From NCBI GenBank assembly GCA_030848545.1, contig JAVDCA010000008.1, positions 124,001-188,000 of the forward strand: a DNA stretch of 64,000 nucleotides, written 5' to 3'. Below the pieces are notes generated by a model. That model saw nothing but the letters and a program-made list of their open reading frames with translations. It searched no databases and was not told where the DNA came from. Origin of the DNA: Astrobacterium formosum (GTDB lineage: Bacteria > Pseudomonadota > Alphaproteobacteria > Rhizobiales > Xanthobacteraceae). This document shows positions 43,776-53,203 of this stretch, in pieces (position 1 is the first letter of the stretch; each line of letters opens with the position of its first letter). A program made the position numbers and the translations under genes.

Positions 43776-43788
43776 TGTCTAATAGACA
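43776..43788. promoter_or_regulatory. Second inverted repeat in the same promoter region
   Basis: TGTCTAATAGACA, a perfect 5-bp repeat around AAT, 95 bp before the synthetase start and centred 43 bp from the first repeat. A candidate operator or activator site. Confidence 0.4.
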
Positions 43789-43883
43789 CGGACCGGGCTT
43801 CCTGGGCGGAGGCACCGACGTCCGCTCCTTGCAGGTGCCGGACGTTTTCGGATGCGCAGGCCCCGAACCCTCGCCCAGCAGCC

Positions 43884-46800
43884 ATGATCTTGCCGGATCT
43901 CGATTCCTTTCTGTCGCCACGTTCGATCGCCGTTGTCGGCGCTTCGTCGGTCCCCAGCAAGATCGGCGCGGTGCCGGTGCGCTATCTGGTCGAGCGTGGG
44001 TATGCCGGGGACATCTATCCGATCAACGCCAAGGCCGAGGAGATCGAGGGGCGTCGCGCATTCGCTTCGCTGCGCGCGGTGCGCCGGGCGATCGATCTCG
44101 CCATCTTCGCGATCCCCGCCTCCGGCGCCGAGGCTGCGCTCGACGACGCGATCGGGGCGGGCGTCAAGAATATCGTGATGTTCTCCGCCGGTTTCGCCGA
44201 AACCGGCGAGGAGGGTGAACAGGGGCAGCGCAGGTTCGCCGAGCGCGCGCGCGCGGCCGGCACCCGGGTGCTGGGGCCCAATTGCCTCGGCTTCATGAAC
44301 ATCGCCCGATCGGTCTACGCGACATTCTCACCGGTGGTGTCGACCGGGCTGGCGAAGCCCGGCAAGGTCGGCATTGTCAGCCAGAGCGGCGCGTTCGGGG
44401 CCTATGCGTACGCGATGGCGCGAGAACGCGGCGTCGGACTTTCCACGTGGGTGACCACCGGCAACGAGGCGGACATCAGTGTCGCCGATTGCATCGCATG
44501 GATGGCAAGCGATCCGGCCACGCAGGTCATCATGGCGTACCTGGAGGGGTGCCGGGATGGCGACAAGCTCAGGCATGCGCTGGACTTGGCACGTGCTGCG
44601 GCCAAGCCGGTCGTGGTCGTGAAGGTGGGGCGGACCGCACTCGGAGCCGCCACAGTTGCCTCGCACACGGCCGCATTGGCGGGTGACGACGCCGTCTTCG
44701 CGACGCTCTTTCGCCAGCACGGCGCCTGGCGGGCGCGGACGATCGAGGAGTTCTTCGACATCGCCCACGGCCTGGCGGTGTGCGGTCTGCCGGTCAACAA
44801 GCGGGTCGGTCTCTTGACCGTCTCCGGCGGCGTCGGTGTCATGATGGCCGACGATGCCGAGGAGGCGGGCCTCGAAGTCTCGCGTTTGCCGCCGGCCGCG
44901 CAAGATCTCATCCGGGCGCGCGTGCCATTCGCCGCCACTCGCAATCCCGTCGACGTGACCGGCCAGGTGACGGCCAATCCCGGCCTGCTCGAAGTGGCTG
45001 CCCGCGCGATGCTGGGGCCGGCCGGTCACGGCAGCCTGCTCATCTTTCTCGCCGCGTTTGGCGGTACCCCCGCCATGCGGGACTTCCAGCAAAAGCTGGC
45101 GAGGGATTTGCGCCGTGATTTTCCCGGACGTTTGGTGATGTTCAGCACGCTGGCCGACGCCGCCCAGCAGCGCGCGCTCGAAGCATCGGGATGTCTGTGC
45201 TTTTCCGATCCGTCCCGCGCCATCCGCATCCTGGCCGCCATGAGTTATTTCCATGACCGATTTCGGCAGCCGGTATCGGTACCGGGGCCGGCGGAGAAGC
45301 CGGTGGTGCTGCGGCCGGGGCCTTACAACGAGGCCGATGCGTTGGAGCTGCTGAAGGGTTTCGGCATCCCCGTCGCACCCATCCAGCGCGCGCAGTCGCG
45401 TGACGACGCGGTTGCGGTCGTGCGGGCGCTCGGCGTTCCCCTGGCCATGAAGGTGCTCTCGGCCCACATCACCCACAAGAGCGACGTCGGCGGCGTCGCC
45501 CTGGATATCCGCACGGCGGAGGAGGGCGGCGCCGCCTATGACCGGATCATGGCCGCGGTCGCTTTGGCGGCGCCGGCCGCGCGTGTGGACGGCGTGCTGC
45601 TGGCCCCGATGGTCCGCGGCGGCGTGGAGTGCATTCTCGGCGCCCGTCGGGATCCCGCGCTGGGCGTCGTCGTGGTGCTCGGCTCGGGTGGCGTGAATGT
45701 CGAATTGCTGGGCGACGTGGCCTTTCGTCTTGCCCCGGTCGACCACCAGCAGGCACGGGAAATGATCGGGGAACTGAAGACCGCACCCTTGTTCCATGGC
45801 TTCCGCGGGGCGCCGCCGGCGGACGTGGAGGCCCTGGCCGACGCCATCGTGCGGCTCTCGCAGTTCGCGCTCGCGGCCGGCGACTCCCTCGACTCGGTGG
45901 AGCTCAATCCGTTTGTGGTCCTGCCCGACGGCCAGGGGGCGCTCGCGCTCGATGCGGTTCTGCTCACCCGCGCCGCGTCGCCGGCGCCGCCCGCCATTCG
46001 CCAGGCGGTCATCGCCACCCTGCCGCTGTTCGAAATGGCCCGCATGCGGGCTGCGAACACCGCGCGCAAGCATCGCACCGAAGGCTTTGCCGGCGATTGT
46101 CCGGCGTCGAGGATGCGCTGGGTGAACCAGTTCACCCACACAAGACGGCTGCGCGGTCCCGACGACAGGGAAGTCGTCACGCCGAACAACGACACGCTGT
46201 TCACCAATGCCTGGCTCGATCTCTCCTCGGGTCCCCTCGTCATCGAAGTGCCGGAGATGGGCTCCCGATATTGGGTGTTGGGCTTTCTCGACGCCTGGAC
46301 CAATCCATGGGCCTATGGGGGGCGGCGGACCACCGGAGGCGAGGCGCAGCGCCTGTTCGTCCACGGGCCCGACTGGACGGGCGACGTTCCGGCCGGCATG
46401 CATCCCATCAGCGCGCCGAGCGACGACGTGTGGGTCATCGGCCGCATCCTGGTCGACGCAGGTCCCGCGGACCTGGCGCATGTCCATGCCTTGCAGGATC
46501 GTTTCGCCATCCGCCGGGCCGACGGCACGCCGGCGCTGGCGCGCATCGATACTTTGATCGACGACCACAGCGCCGGGGTACCGGACGCGCACGAATACCT
46601 GCGCGTCCTGGAGGTCATGCTGGCCCGCAATCCGCCCTCGGTTCCGTTGCCCGCATGGCCTCCTGCGCCGGAAGTGCTCCAGGACGTGCTGGCCGAGGTC
46701 TATGCCGAACTGCGACAAGTCCCGCGTGCGTCCGAACTGGGCGGCGGCTGGACGACCGCGGTCAGCGTCAGCACGAGCTTCGGCGACGACATCGAGACGC

Positions 46801-47225
46801 GCGCACGGGTGGCGCGCAACTGGATCGGCACGCTCGGCGTCGAGGAAGCCATGTACATCATGGCGGAGGTGGATGCGTGCGGCGAGGCATTGACCGGGGC
46901 GCGGCGCTACGTGCTGCGCTTCCCGCCGGGCGGAGGCCCGCAGGTCGACGCGTTCTGGTCGGTCACGCTCTACCGCCGCAGCGACTGCCTGCTCGTCGCC
47001 AATGCGATCGGCCGGCACTCCATCGGCGACCGGACGCCCGGTCTGCAGCACGACCCGGATGGCGGCCTCAGCGTTTCGATCCAGGCGGACGATCCCGGGC
47101 CCGGAAAGAACTGGCTTCCGGCTCCGGCCGGAGAAGGGTTCTACCTCGCCTTGCGCCTGTACCAGCCCCGACGTACCCATCTTGAGGGTACCTTCGACTA
47201 CCCGCCGGTGCGGCGGATGGATTGA
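43884..47225 (+). CDS. NDP-forming acyl-CoA synthetase fused to DUF1254 and DUF1214 domains
   Basis: Single frame of 1113 residues. Residues 1-460 carry the CoA-binding Rossmann fold (SIAVVGASSVPSKIG) and ligase-CoA domain with the phospho-acceptor His261 in ASHTAALAGDDAVF. Residues 470-695 form the ATP-grasp domain (KVLSAHITHKSDVGGV, His531). The protein continues without a stop into a DUF1254 domain (WVNQFTHTRRLRGPDDREVV, TPNNDTLFTNAWLDLS; about 700-865) and a DUF1214 domain (FWSVTLYRRSDCLLVANAIG near 1015 to the end). The first half should activate a carboxylate to its CoA ester; DUF1254/1214 proteins are normally separate, poorly understood proteins. A thiolase gene follows within 17 bp. 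Confidence 0.85.
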   Translation: MILPDLDSFLSPRSIAVVGASSVPSKIGAVPVRYLVERGYAGDIYPINAKAEEIEGRRAFASLRAVRRAIDLAIFAIPASGAEAALDDAIGAGVKNIVMFSAGFAETGEEGEQGQRRFAERARAAGTRVLGPNCLGFMNIARSVYATFSPVVSTGLAKPGKVGIVSQSGAFGAYAYAMARERGVGLSTWVTTGNEADISVADCIAWMASDPATQVIMAYLEGCRDGDKLRHALDLARAAAKPVVVVKVGRTALGAATVASHTAALAGDDAVFATLFRQHGAWRARTIEEFFDIAHGLAVCGLPVNKRVGLLTVSGGVGVMMADDAEEAGLEVSRLPPAAQDLIRARVPFAATRNPVDVTGQVTANPGLLEVAARAMLGPAGHGSLLIFLAAFGGTPAMRDFQQKLARDLRRDFPGRLVMFSTLADAAQQRALEASGCLCFSDPSRAIRILAAMSYFHDRFRQPVSVPGPAEKPVVLRPGPYNEADALELLKGFGIPVAPIQRAQSRDDAVAVVRALGVPLAMKVLSAHITHKSDVGGVALDIRTAEEGGAAYDRIMAAVALAAPAARVDGVLLAPMVRGGVECILGARRDPALGVVVVLGSGGVNVELLGDVAFRLAPVDHQQAREMIGELKTAPLFHGFRGAPPADVEALADAIVRLSQFALAAGDSLDSVELNPFVVLPDGQGALALDAVLLTRAASPAPPAIRQAVIATLPLFEMARMRAANTARKHRTEGFAGDCPASRMRWVNQFTHTRRLRGPDDREVVTPNNDTLFTNAWLDLSSGPLVIEVPEMGSRYWVLGFLDAWTNPWAYGGRRTTGGEAQRLFVHGPDWTGDVPAGMHPISAPSDDVWVIGRILVDAGPADLAHVHALQDRFAIRRADGTPALARIDTLIDDHSAGVPDAHEYLRVLEVMLARNPPSVPLPAWPPAPEVLQDVLAEVYAELRQVPRASELGGGWTTAVSVSTSFGDDIETRARVARNWIGTLGVEEAMYIMAEVDACGEALTGARRYVLRFPPGGGPQVDAFWSVTLYRRSDCLLVANAIGRHSIGDRTPGLQHDPDGGLSVSIQADDPGPGKNWLPAPAGEGFYLALRLYQPRRTHLEGTFDYPPVRRMD

Positions 47226-47242
47226 GGCGGGAGGGCATCGCC

Positions 47243-48427
47243 ATGGAAAAGGAAGTCTTCGTCGTCTCCGCGGTGCGCACCGCCATCGGCAGCTTCGGCG
47301 GCACGCTCAAGGACACGCCGCTCGCCGAACTTGCCACCACGGTGGTGCGTGAAGCGCTCGCCCGCAGTGGCGTGGAGGCGGAGAGCGTGGGCCACGTCTC
47401 CATGGGGACGGTCATCACGACGGAGCCCCGCGACATCTATCTGAGCCGTATCGCCGCGCTCGAAGCCGGACTGCCGCGGGACGTATCGGCTTTCAACGTC
47501 AATCGGCTGTGCGGATCGGGCCTTCAGGCCATCGTGTCCTCGGCCCAGGCCATTCTGTTGGGGGATTGCGAGGTGGCGGTCGGGGCGGGTGCTGAATCCA
47601 TGTCGCGCGCCGGCCACCTGATGCCGTCGGCCCGCTGGGGCGTGCGCATCGGCGACACGACGGTGCTCGATCTGATGCTCAACGCGCTGCATGACCCGTT
47701 CCACGGGATTCACATGGGGGTGACGGCCGAGAATGTGGCGGAGCGTTTCGGCATTACGCGACGCATGATGGACGAGTTGGCCGTCGCCAGTCACCGCCGC
47801 GCCGCGGCGGCCATCGCGGCCGGCCGATTCGCGGAACAGATCGTTCCGGTGGAGGTTGCGACCCGGAAGGGCGTCATCCGGTTCGACACGGATGAACACG
47901 TCAAGCCCGACACCACTTTGGAGACGCTGGCGGCGATGAAGCCCGTCTTCAAGCGCGACGGCGGAACCGTGACTGCGGGCAATGCCTCGGGCATCAATGA
48001 CGGCGCCGCCGCGGTGGTGCTGGCGAGTGGCGAAGCTGTGAAGGCGCACAACTTGACGCCGATCGGCCGGCTCGTCGGCTATGCCTATGCGGGCGTGGAG
48101 CCCGCGGTGATGGGCACGGGCCCGATCCCGGCCACCCGCAAGCTGCTGGCCCGCACGGGTCTCAAGGTTGCCGACCTCGACGTCATCGAGTCGAACGAAG
48201 CGTTTGCGGCGCAAGCCTGCGCGGTCAGCCGGGAACTGGGGTTCGACCCGGACAGGGTCAACCCGAATGGTTCTGGGATCTCGCTCGGCCATCCGGTCGG
48301 GGCCACGGGCGCAATCATCACCACCAAAGCGCTCTACGAGTTGCGCCGCAGCGGTGGCCGCTACGCCTTGGTGACCATGTGCATCGGCGGCGGACAGGGG
48401 ATCGCGGCGATCTTCGAGCGCACGTGA
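47243..48427 (+). CDS. bktB: Beta-ketothiolase, BktB type
   Basis: Acetyl-CoA acyltransferase of 394 residues. The nucleophile Cys90 lies in NRLCGSGLQAIVSSAQ, the other catalytic residues in NEAFAAQACA, SLGHPVGATGA and CIGGGQG. Overall sequence is very close to BktB of Ralstonia, which handles acyl chains longer than C4. A GGGAGGG precedes ATG 47243. It follows the acyl-CoA synthetase fusion by 17 bp and precedes a hydroxyacyl-CoA-type SDR, giving activation, thiolysis and oxidation steps in one operon. Confidence 0.92.
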   Translation: MEKEVFVVSAVRTAIGSFGGTLKDTPLAELATTVVREALARSGVEAESVGHVSMGTVITTEPRDIYLSRIAALEAGLPRDVSAFNVNRLCGSGLQAIVSSAQAILLGDCEVAVGAGAESMSRAGHLMPSARWGVRIGDTTVLDLMLNALHDPFHGIHMGVTAENVAERFGITRRMMDELAVASHRRAAAAIAAGRFAEQIVPVEVATRKGVIRFDTDEHVKPDTTLETLAAMKPVFKRDGGTVTAGNASGINDGAAAVVLASGEAVKAHNLTPIGRLVGYAYAGVEPAVMGTGPIPATRKLLARTGLKVADLDVIESNEAFAAQACAVSRELGFDPDRVNPNGSGISLGHPVGATGAIITTKALYELRRSGGRYALVTMCIGGGQGIAAIFERT

Positions 48428-48524
48428 ACGACGCGCTGGAGGTGCGTGGTGTCGCAGCGCCTGACGCGGGCGCTGTCACGTCACGTGCGACCGCCGGTCG
48501 GCCGCGGAAACGGAGAGGAACAGG

Positions 48525-49403
48525 ATGTCGAAGCGTCTGAAGGACAGGGTGGCCATCGTGACCGGTGCCGGCGGCGGACTCGGGCGCGTCCACGCGCTGG
48601 AGCTCGCGCGTCATGGTGCGCGCGTCGTGGTCAACGACCTCAGCGGATCGACGCAGCAGGTGGCCGACGAGATCCGCGGCACTGGCGGTGAAGCCATCGC
48701 TTGTCCCGGCGACGTGACCCGCTACGAAGACATGGAGGCCATGGCCGCCCGGGCCATTGGTGAGTTAGGACGTATAGACATACTGGTCAACAACGCCGGC
48801 ATCCTGCGCGACCGGACCTTCGCCAAAATGCCGCTCGAGGACTTCCGCCTGGTGCTGGATGTGCACGTCATGGGGGCCGTGAACGCCACCAAGGCGGTCT
48901 GGGCCCGGATGCAGTCGCAAAACCATGGGCGCATCGTGATGACCACCTCGGCGTCGGGGTTGTACGGAAATTTTGGACAGTCGAACTACAGCGCCGCCAA
49001 GATGGCGTTGGTCGGCCTGATGCAGACGCTGGCGCTGGAAGGCGCCAAGTACGACATCCGCGTGAACTGCCTGGCGCCGAGCGCGGTCACCGCGATGACC
49101 GACGGTTTGCTGCCGCCCGAAGCGGCGGCGGTCATGACCCCTGATCGGGTCAGTCCAGGCTTGATCGCGTTGGTGGGCGACGACGCGCCCACGCGGATGA
49201 TTCTGCTGGCGGGCGGCGGAAGTTTCGAATGTGCCCATATCACGATGACGCGCGGGATTCATATCGCCGATCAGGAGGACCCGGCCGAAGCGCTGTGCAG
49301 CCGGATGGCCGAAGTGCAAGCGCAGGCCGATCAGGTCATCCCGATCTCCGGCTGGGACCAGCCGAAGCATGAGCTGGAAAAGGCTCTCGCGGGTGTGACT
49401 TAG
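48525..49403 (+). CDS. SDR family oxidoreductase, multifunctional-enzyme-2 (3R-hydroxyacyl-CoA dehydrogenase) type
   Basis: Dehydrogenase of 292 residues. The cofactor motif VAIVTGAGGGLGRVHA, the NNAG motif and the active-site NYSAAK are intact. The VVVNDL strand and the C-terminal extension past residue 250 resemble the dehydrogenase part of peroxisomal multifunctional enzyme 2. It would oxidise a 3-hydroxyacyl-CoA to the 3-keto substrate of the BktB thiolase encoded 97 bp upstream. Substrate not proven. Confidence 0.85.
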   Translation: MSKRLKDRVAIVTGAGGGLGRVHALELARHGARVVVNDLSGSTQQVADEIRGTGGEAIACPGDVTRYEDMEAMAARAIGELGRIDILVNNAGILRDRTFAKMPLEDFRLVLDVHVMGAVNATKAVWARMQSQNHGRIVMTTSASGLYGNFGQSNYSAAKMALVGLMQTLALEGAKYDIRVNCLAPSAVTAMTDGLLPPEAAAVMTPDRVSPGLIALVGDDAPTRMILLAGGGSFECAHITMTRGIHIADQEDPAEALCSRMAEVQAQADQVIPISGWDQPKHELEKALAGVT

Positions 49404-49417
49404 GCGACCTGTCGTCG

Positions 49418-49449
49418 TTGGTCCGCGGGCTCTCGAGTGGGACTTTTTT
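49418..49449 (+). terminator. Weak terminator after the SDR gene
   Basis: A run of seven T follows a short GTCC/GGAC stem with a large loop, 15-45 nt after the stop codon. The T-run is convincing, the stem is not. Confidence 0.35.
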
Positions 49450-49620
49450 TGAGTGGCCGCGCTCGTCGGACCCGCGCCGCATGACAGCCCTGCTCGTCGA
49501 TGGCCTGCGCTATGGCGCAAGCGCACCGACCGCCTGACCGGAGCCGTCCATGTCAGGAACGGAGAGTCAGGAACAGAGAGGGCGATCCTCGATGTGGCGA
49601 GCTGTAGACGATCGGGGGGC

Positions 49621-50433
49621 TCACGCCGGCGATTTCGTGATTTTCACCGCGCTTGCGCGTTTCGTCACAATCTGCTCGCGCATCTCGTTGGCGATCGGAC
49701 GAAGCGCCTGCGGAGCGGCTTGGCCGACCAGGCTGTAGCCGAGCCCGTTGTCGGCCCAGGCATAGCCGTTGACGTCCCCGCGCGTATGCGGGGCCATGGC
49801 GGCGTCCCGGTCGGATGCCATCGGCCGGGTCAGCAACACCAGCCGCGTGCCGTGGTCGTCGTCATACATGAACAGCGCCGCCGGTCCGTGCGCGGTGGCG
49901 ACCACGCGCCCTCCCATGAATCGATAGCCGGACGCGCCGAGATCGGGCACGGCGACAGAACGCCCGAGACGCTGCGACACCCACGCGACGAGTTCCCCGT
50001 GATTCGACGCCCGGAGCTCGACGGGCCGGATGCGATCCGGCGCATAGACCGCATAGCTTTGCGCGGCTTCCTGGGCGAGCGCGACGATGCCACCGGCTGG
50101 CACGTCGGGCATGCCTCGCATCAGCCAGCCACCGGCTCCGCCGACGCCGAGCAGCACGACTGCGGCGGCCGCCATCGCCCGCCACGACGCCGGGCCGGGC
50201 CGACGATGTGCATCGATCATGCGCCTCAGGTCGAGCCGGGAGGGCAGGGGCTCTTCGGCGACAGGTCCGAAGGTGGCGCGCAACATGTCGCGTTGCTGGC
50301 GGTAACCGGCAATCCGATCCGCCACATCCGGATGTGCTTCGAGATAGGCGGTCAATTCGCCCCGGCGTTTCGCGTCGAGTGTTCCGTCGACGAAGCCGTT
50401 GAGATCATCCTCGCTGATGGGGCGCGTGTTCAT
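49621..50433 (-). CDS. Anti-sigma factor (membrane-anchored)
   Basis: Protein of 270 residues. The cytoplasmic N-terminus (SEDDLNGFVDGTLDAKRRGE, LTAYLEAHPDVADRIAGY) is the typical anti-sigma fold. One transmembrane helix lies near residues 88-106 (MAAAAVVLLGVGGAGGWLM), and a periplasmic C-terminal domain of about 160 residues follows. Its start overlaps the sigma gene stop in ATGA. It should hold the ECF factor inactive until an envelope signal arrives. Confidence 0.85.
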   Translation of the reverse strand: MNTRPISEDDLNGFVDGTLDAKRRGELTAYLEAHPDVADRIAGYRQQRDMLRATFGPVAEEPLPSRLDLRRMIDAHRRPGPASWRAMAAAAVVLLGVGGAGGWLMRGMPDVPAGGIVALAQEAAQSYAVYAPDRIRPVELRASNHGELVAWVSQRLGRSVAVPDLGASGYRFMGGRVVATAHGPAALFMYDDDHGTRLVLLTRPMASDRDAAMAPHTRGDVNGYAWADNGLGYSLVGQAAPQALRPIANEMREQIVTKRASAVKITKSPA

Positions 50434-50984
50434 TTCACCCTCCGGAGCTGCGCGCGTGCACCGGCGCCTTGCTGGGCGTTCCCGGAAGTCGCCTCGTAGA
50501 GTCGGGCGCGGGCGCGCGACAGGCGCGACATCACGGTGCCGATCGGGATGTCGAGCACTTTCGCGGTCTCCGCATAGGAGAGGTCTTCCACGCCGACAAG
50601 CAACAGCACCGAGCGCTCGCTGTCCGGCAGCTGCGCCAGCGCCGACAGCAGTTCCTGATAGCGCAGCCGATCCTCCTGGGAAGCGGCCACGCCCAGGAGG
50701 TTCTCGTCGACCGTCTCGATCGTCATGTGCTGGGGCAGCTTCGCGGTGCGACTGAGCCGCGTCATCGCGAGATTGTGCAGAATGGCGAATATCCACGAGC
50801 GCGTGTCGCCGTCGCTGCGTCGCTGGTGCCAACGGCTGATGGCCCGTTCGAGGCAATCCTGGACGAGATCATCCGCAGCCGTGCGATCCCGGACGAGCGC
50901 GCGTCCGTAGCGCCGCAGTGCCGGGATCAGCGGTTCGATCTGGTAGGCCATGTCCGTGGTCATGGTCGATCCTGTAGGGAACAT
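50430..50984 (-). CDS. ECF-type RNA polymerase sigma factor
   Basis: Sigma factor of 184 residues. Region 2 contains DDLVQDCLERAISRWHQR and TRSWIFAILHNLAMTRL; region 4 contains LPDSERSVLLLVGVEDLSYA and IPIGTVMSRLSRARARLYEA. It lies 60 bp downstream of the beta-propeller gene and overlaps the anti-sigma gene. Possibly one four-gene operon with DUF305 and the beta-propeller protein. Confidence 0.9.
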   Translation of the reverse strand: MFPTGSTMTTDMAYQIEPLIPALRRYGRALVRDRTAADDLVQDCLERAISRWHQRRSDGDTRSWIFAILHNLAMTRLSRTAKLPQHMTIETVDENLLGVAASQEDRLRYQELLSALAQLPDSERSVLLLVGVEDLSYAETAKVLDIPIGTVMSRLSRARARLYEATSGNAQQGAGARAQLRRVK

Positions 50985-51044
50985 CCGGCGGGGAATGCCG
51001 CCCTCTTTGCCGCGGCAGAGCGGTGCCGAGGGCGGCTTTGTCTC

Positions 51045-52505
51045 TCAGTTCAAGGCCTGACGCTGGACGATCGCGCCCGGCCGGGCGGCAGTTCCTTCAG
51101 CGATCACGAGAAAGCGACGCTCGCTCTCTGTATCATTGCGGACGACCTGCCGGATGGGGCCGACCGCATTGACGATCGCCGAGCCGGCCGGATTGGTCAT
51201 GAAGGCCGACAGAGGCTCGAGAGCGCCGGTACCGTCCGGCCGGCGCGCCAAGGCAAGCACATAGGGCTGCTTCGGCGCAAGCCCGGTGACCGAAGCCTGC
51301 ACGATCTGCGTCAATCCCTGGTCGAACAGGGACACGTTGGTTGGCGTGCCGCCGTCGTTCCGAGAGCTGCCGGCCGATACCAGGCCGAGATTGACGACCT
51401 CGCCGGTGAGGCCGCGCGGCATGAGGTTCGCCGTCGCCTCGTCCGCGACCGCGTTCGGCACATAGTTGACCGCCTGCGGCGCCTGCCCGACCGGGATTTC
51501 GGCGATCACCTTGTTGGTCGACGTGTCGATCGCGGCGAGCGCATCGGCATTCTCCAGGCCGACATAGACGCGGCTGCCGTCGCCGGATGGCCAGAGGCCG
51601 TGCGGAAGGTTGCCGACCGGAATGGTCCCGACCTCGTCGAACGTATCGGTGCGGAACACCTTGACCTGATTGAGCCCGCCGACCGTCACATAGGCGAAAG
51701 TGCCGTTGGGATTGCGTGCGAAGTTGACGTGGTTGGTGATCGGGCCGGTGTCGAGGGTCTTGAGGAGATCGAACGGCGGCCGCGCATTGAAGACCTGGGT
51801 CTTGCCGATGTCCTTGAGGGTGAACCAGACTTGGCGGCCGTCCGGCGTCGCGGCGATGTTCGGACAGAACGGGCTCGCCTGCTTGACGCGGCCGACGATC
51901 GTATGATCGGCTACGCTGACCACGACCGTCTCCGGCATGAAGGACGAGCAGACATAGCCGTATTGGCCGTCCGGCGAGAAGATCTGCATGCCGGGGCCGT
52001 TCGGCACCTTGATGCGTGTCTTTTCCTCATAGGACTTGCCATCCAGCACGGCAACATAGTCCTCGCCGCGCACGGTCACCCACACTTCCCTGCCGTCGGG
52101 CGTGAAGAAGGCTTCGTGCGGCGAGCGCCCCACATAGGTGGTGTGCTTGACTGCGTTGGTCGCGGTATCGATGAAGGTGACCGAGTTCGAGCCGATCGAG
52201 ACGACCGCGAGGGTCTTGTGGTCGGGCGAGAAGCCCATGCCGTGGACGAGCACCTGCCCGCGATAGAGCGGACTGAGATTGCCGGGCTGCGGGTCGCCGA
52301 GCCGGATCACGCCGAGGAGCTTGTTCGAGGCCGGATCGGTGACCGAAATGGTGTTCGAAAACTGCTCGGCCGCATAGACGCGATCGCGGTGGCTCAGCGC
52401 GATGTCGGGGGAAGCGGCCGCATCCGGGGCTTGCCCGGCCCAGGCGGGCAACGAGCAGGCCAGAAAGGCGCTGGCGAGCAGGCTGGTGGGAAGACGGCTT
52501 TTCAT
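51045..52505 (-). CDS. Secreted YVTN/YncE-type beta-propeller protein
   Basis: Protein of 486 residues with a Sec signal peptide (SLLASAFLACSLPAWAG). The body is made of propeller repeats with the YVTN-like pattern: NTISVTDPASNKLLGVIRLG, SNSVTFIDTATNAVKHTTYV, DYVAVLDGKSYEEKTRIKVP and others. The last 100 residues form a separate C-terminal domain. Its start overlaps the DUF305 gene stop in ATGA. Such proteins bind DNA, heme or metals in other bacteria; here the role is unknown but tied to DUF305. Confidence 0.8.
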   Translation of the reverse strand: MKSRLPTSLLASAFLACSLPAWAGQAPDAAASPDIALSHRDRVYAAEQFSNTISVTDPASNKLLGVIRLGDPQPGNLSPLYRGQVLVHGMGFSPDHKTLAVVSIGSNSVTFIDTATNAVKHTTYVGRSPHEAFFTPDGREVWVTVRGEDYVAVLDGKSYEEKTRIKVPNGPGMQIFSPDGQYGYVCSSFMPETVVVSVADHTIVGRVKQASPFCPNIAATPDGRQVWFTLKDIGKTQVFNARPPFDLLKTLDTGPITNHVNFARNPNGTFAYVTVGGLNQVKVFRTDTFDEVGTIPVGNLPHGLWPSGDGSRVYVGLENADALAAIDTSTNKVIAEIPVGQAPQAVNYVPNAVADEATANLMPRGLTGEVVNLGLVSAGSSRNDGGTPTNVSLFDQGLTQIVQASVTGLAPKQPYVLALARRPDGTGALEPLSAFMTNPAGSAIVNAVGPIRQVVRNDTESERRFLVIAEGTAARPGAIVQRQALN

Positions 52506-53029
52506 CGGACATCGCGCTCCTGGTTCGACTTCGTCTCTCGGGCGGCCGACATCGGCATGGACCCGGCCGCCGTCGCCGCATGATCGTGGACATGCTTGTG
52601 CGACGAGGAGGAATGATACGGCAGGAGGACTTGCGTGGGCGCGGGCGCCGACGGCGGTAGCGGCTGCCCGAGCGCCAGCCGCATGGCGGCGATTTCCTGC
52701 TGCTGCTCGACGATGATTTCCTGGGCGATGCGTCGCAGTTGTTCGTTCTTTCCGTGGCGCAGATAGGCGATCGCCATGTCGATCGCGCCCTGGTGATGTG
52801 GGATCATCATGGCGGCGAAATCGGTGGCGACGTCGCCGGTCGGCGTGACCTCCATTGCCGCCATCATCTTGTCCATGGCGGCGGCGTTCTCGGCCAGGAA
52901 CGGCGCCTCGTCGGCATGTCGGGCGGTGGTCGGTTCTGCCGGCGCGGGATCGTGGGCGTGGGCCGCGGAACTTTCGATCACCACGAAGAGCGCCAGCAGT
53001 GTGACGCGGGTGAAATTGCAATGGCTCAT
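52502..53029 (-). CDS. DUF305 family periplasmic protein (CopM-like)
   Basis: Protein of 175 residues. A signal peptide (VTLLALFVVIESSAAHAH) precedes the ferritin-like DUF305 domain, with the signature MMIPHHQGAIDMAIAYL and EIIVEQQQEIAAMR. A His-rich tail follows (HSSSSHKHVHDHAA). Relatives such as CopM bind copper in the periplasm. GGAG lies 6 nt before ATG 53029, which also begins the signal peptide. First gene of the operon with the beta-propeller, sigma and anti-sigma genes. Confidence 0.83.
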   Translation of the reverse strand: MSHCNFTRVTLLALFVVIESSAAHAHDPAPAEPTTARHADEAPFLAENAAAMDKMMAAMEVTPTGDVATDFAAMMIPHHQGAIDMAIAYLRHGKNEQLRRIAQEIIVEQQQEIAAMRLALGQPLPPSAPAPTQVLLPYHSSSSHKHVHDHAATAAGSMPMSAARETKSNQERDVR

Positions 53030-53203
53030 ATCATTCTCCGTCGAGGTCATGTCCTCTCGATGAGGTCGACTCGATTGGGAGGCGATTATTCGCGCCGGCA
53101 AGGACACCATCTCGTGATGGACAGGTGATTGATCTCGAATGACCGTCGAACCGACACGATCGATGCAGGACGCCCTCCCGCGTTGCCGGGGGGCGCTGCG
53201 CGA

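Noticed and set aside
44328-47180. 950-codon open frame on the minus strand across the synthetase gene
   Set aside because: It is the antisense shadow of a high-GC gene; no family similarity and His/Arg-rich composition typical of such shadows.
43884-47225. Two adjacent genes instead of a fusion
   Set aside because: No stop codon, start with ribosome-binding site or frame change was found around residues 690-710, so the sequence as given encodes one protein.
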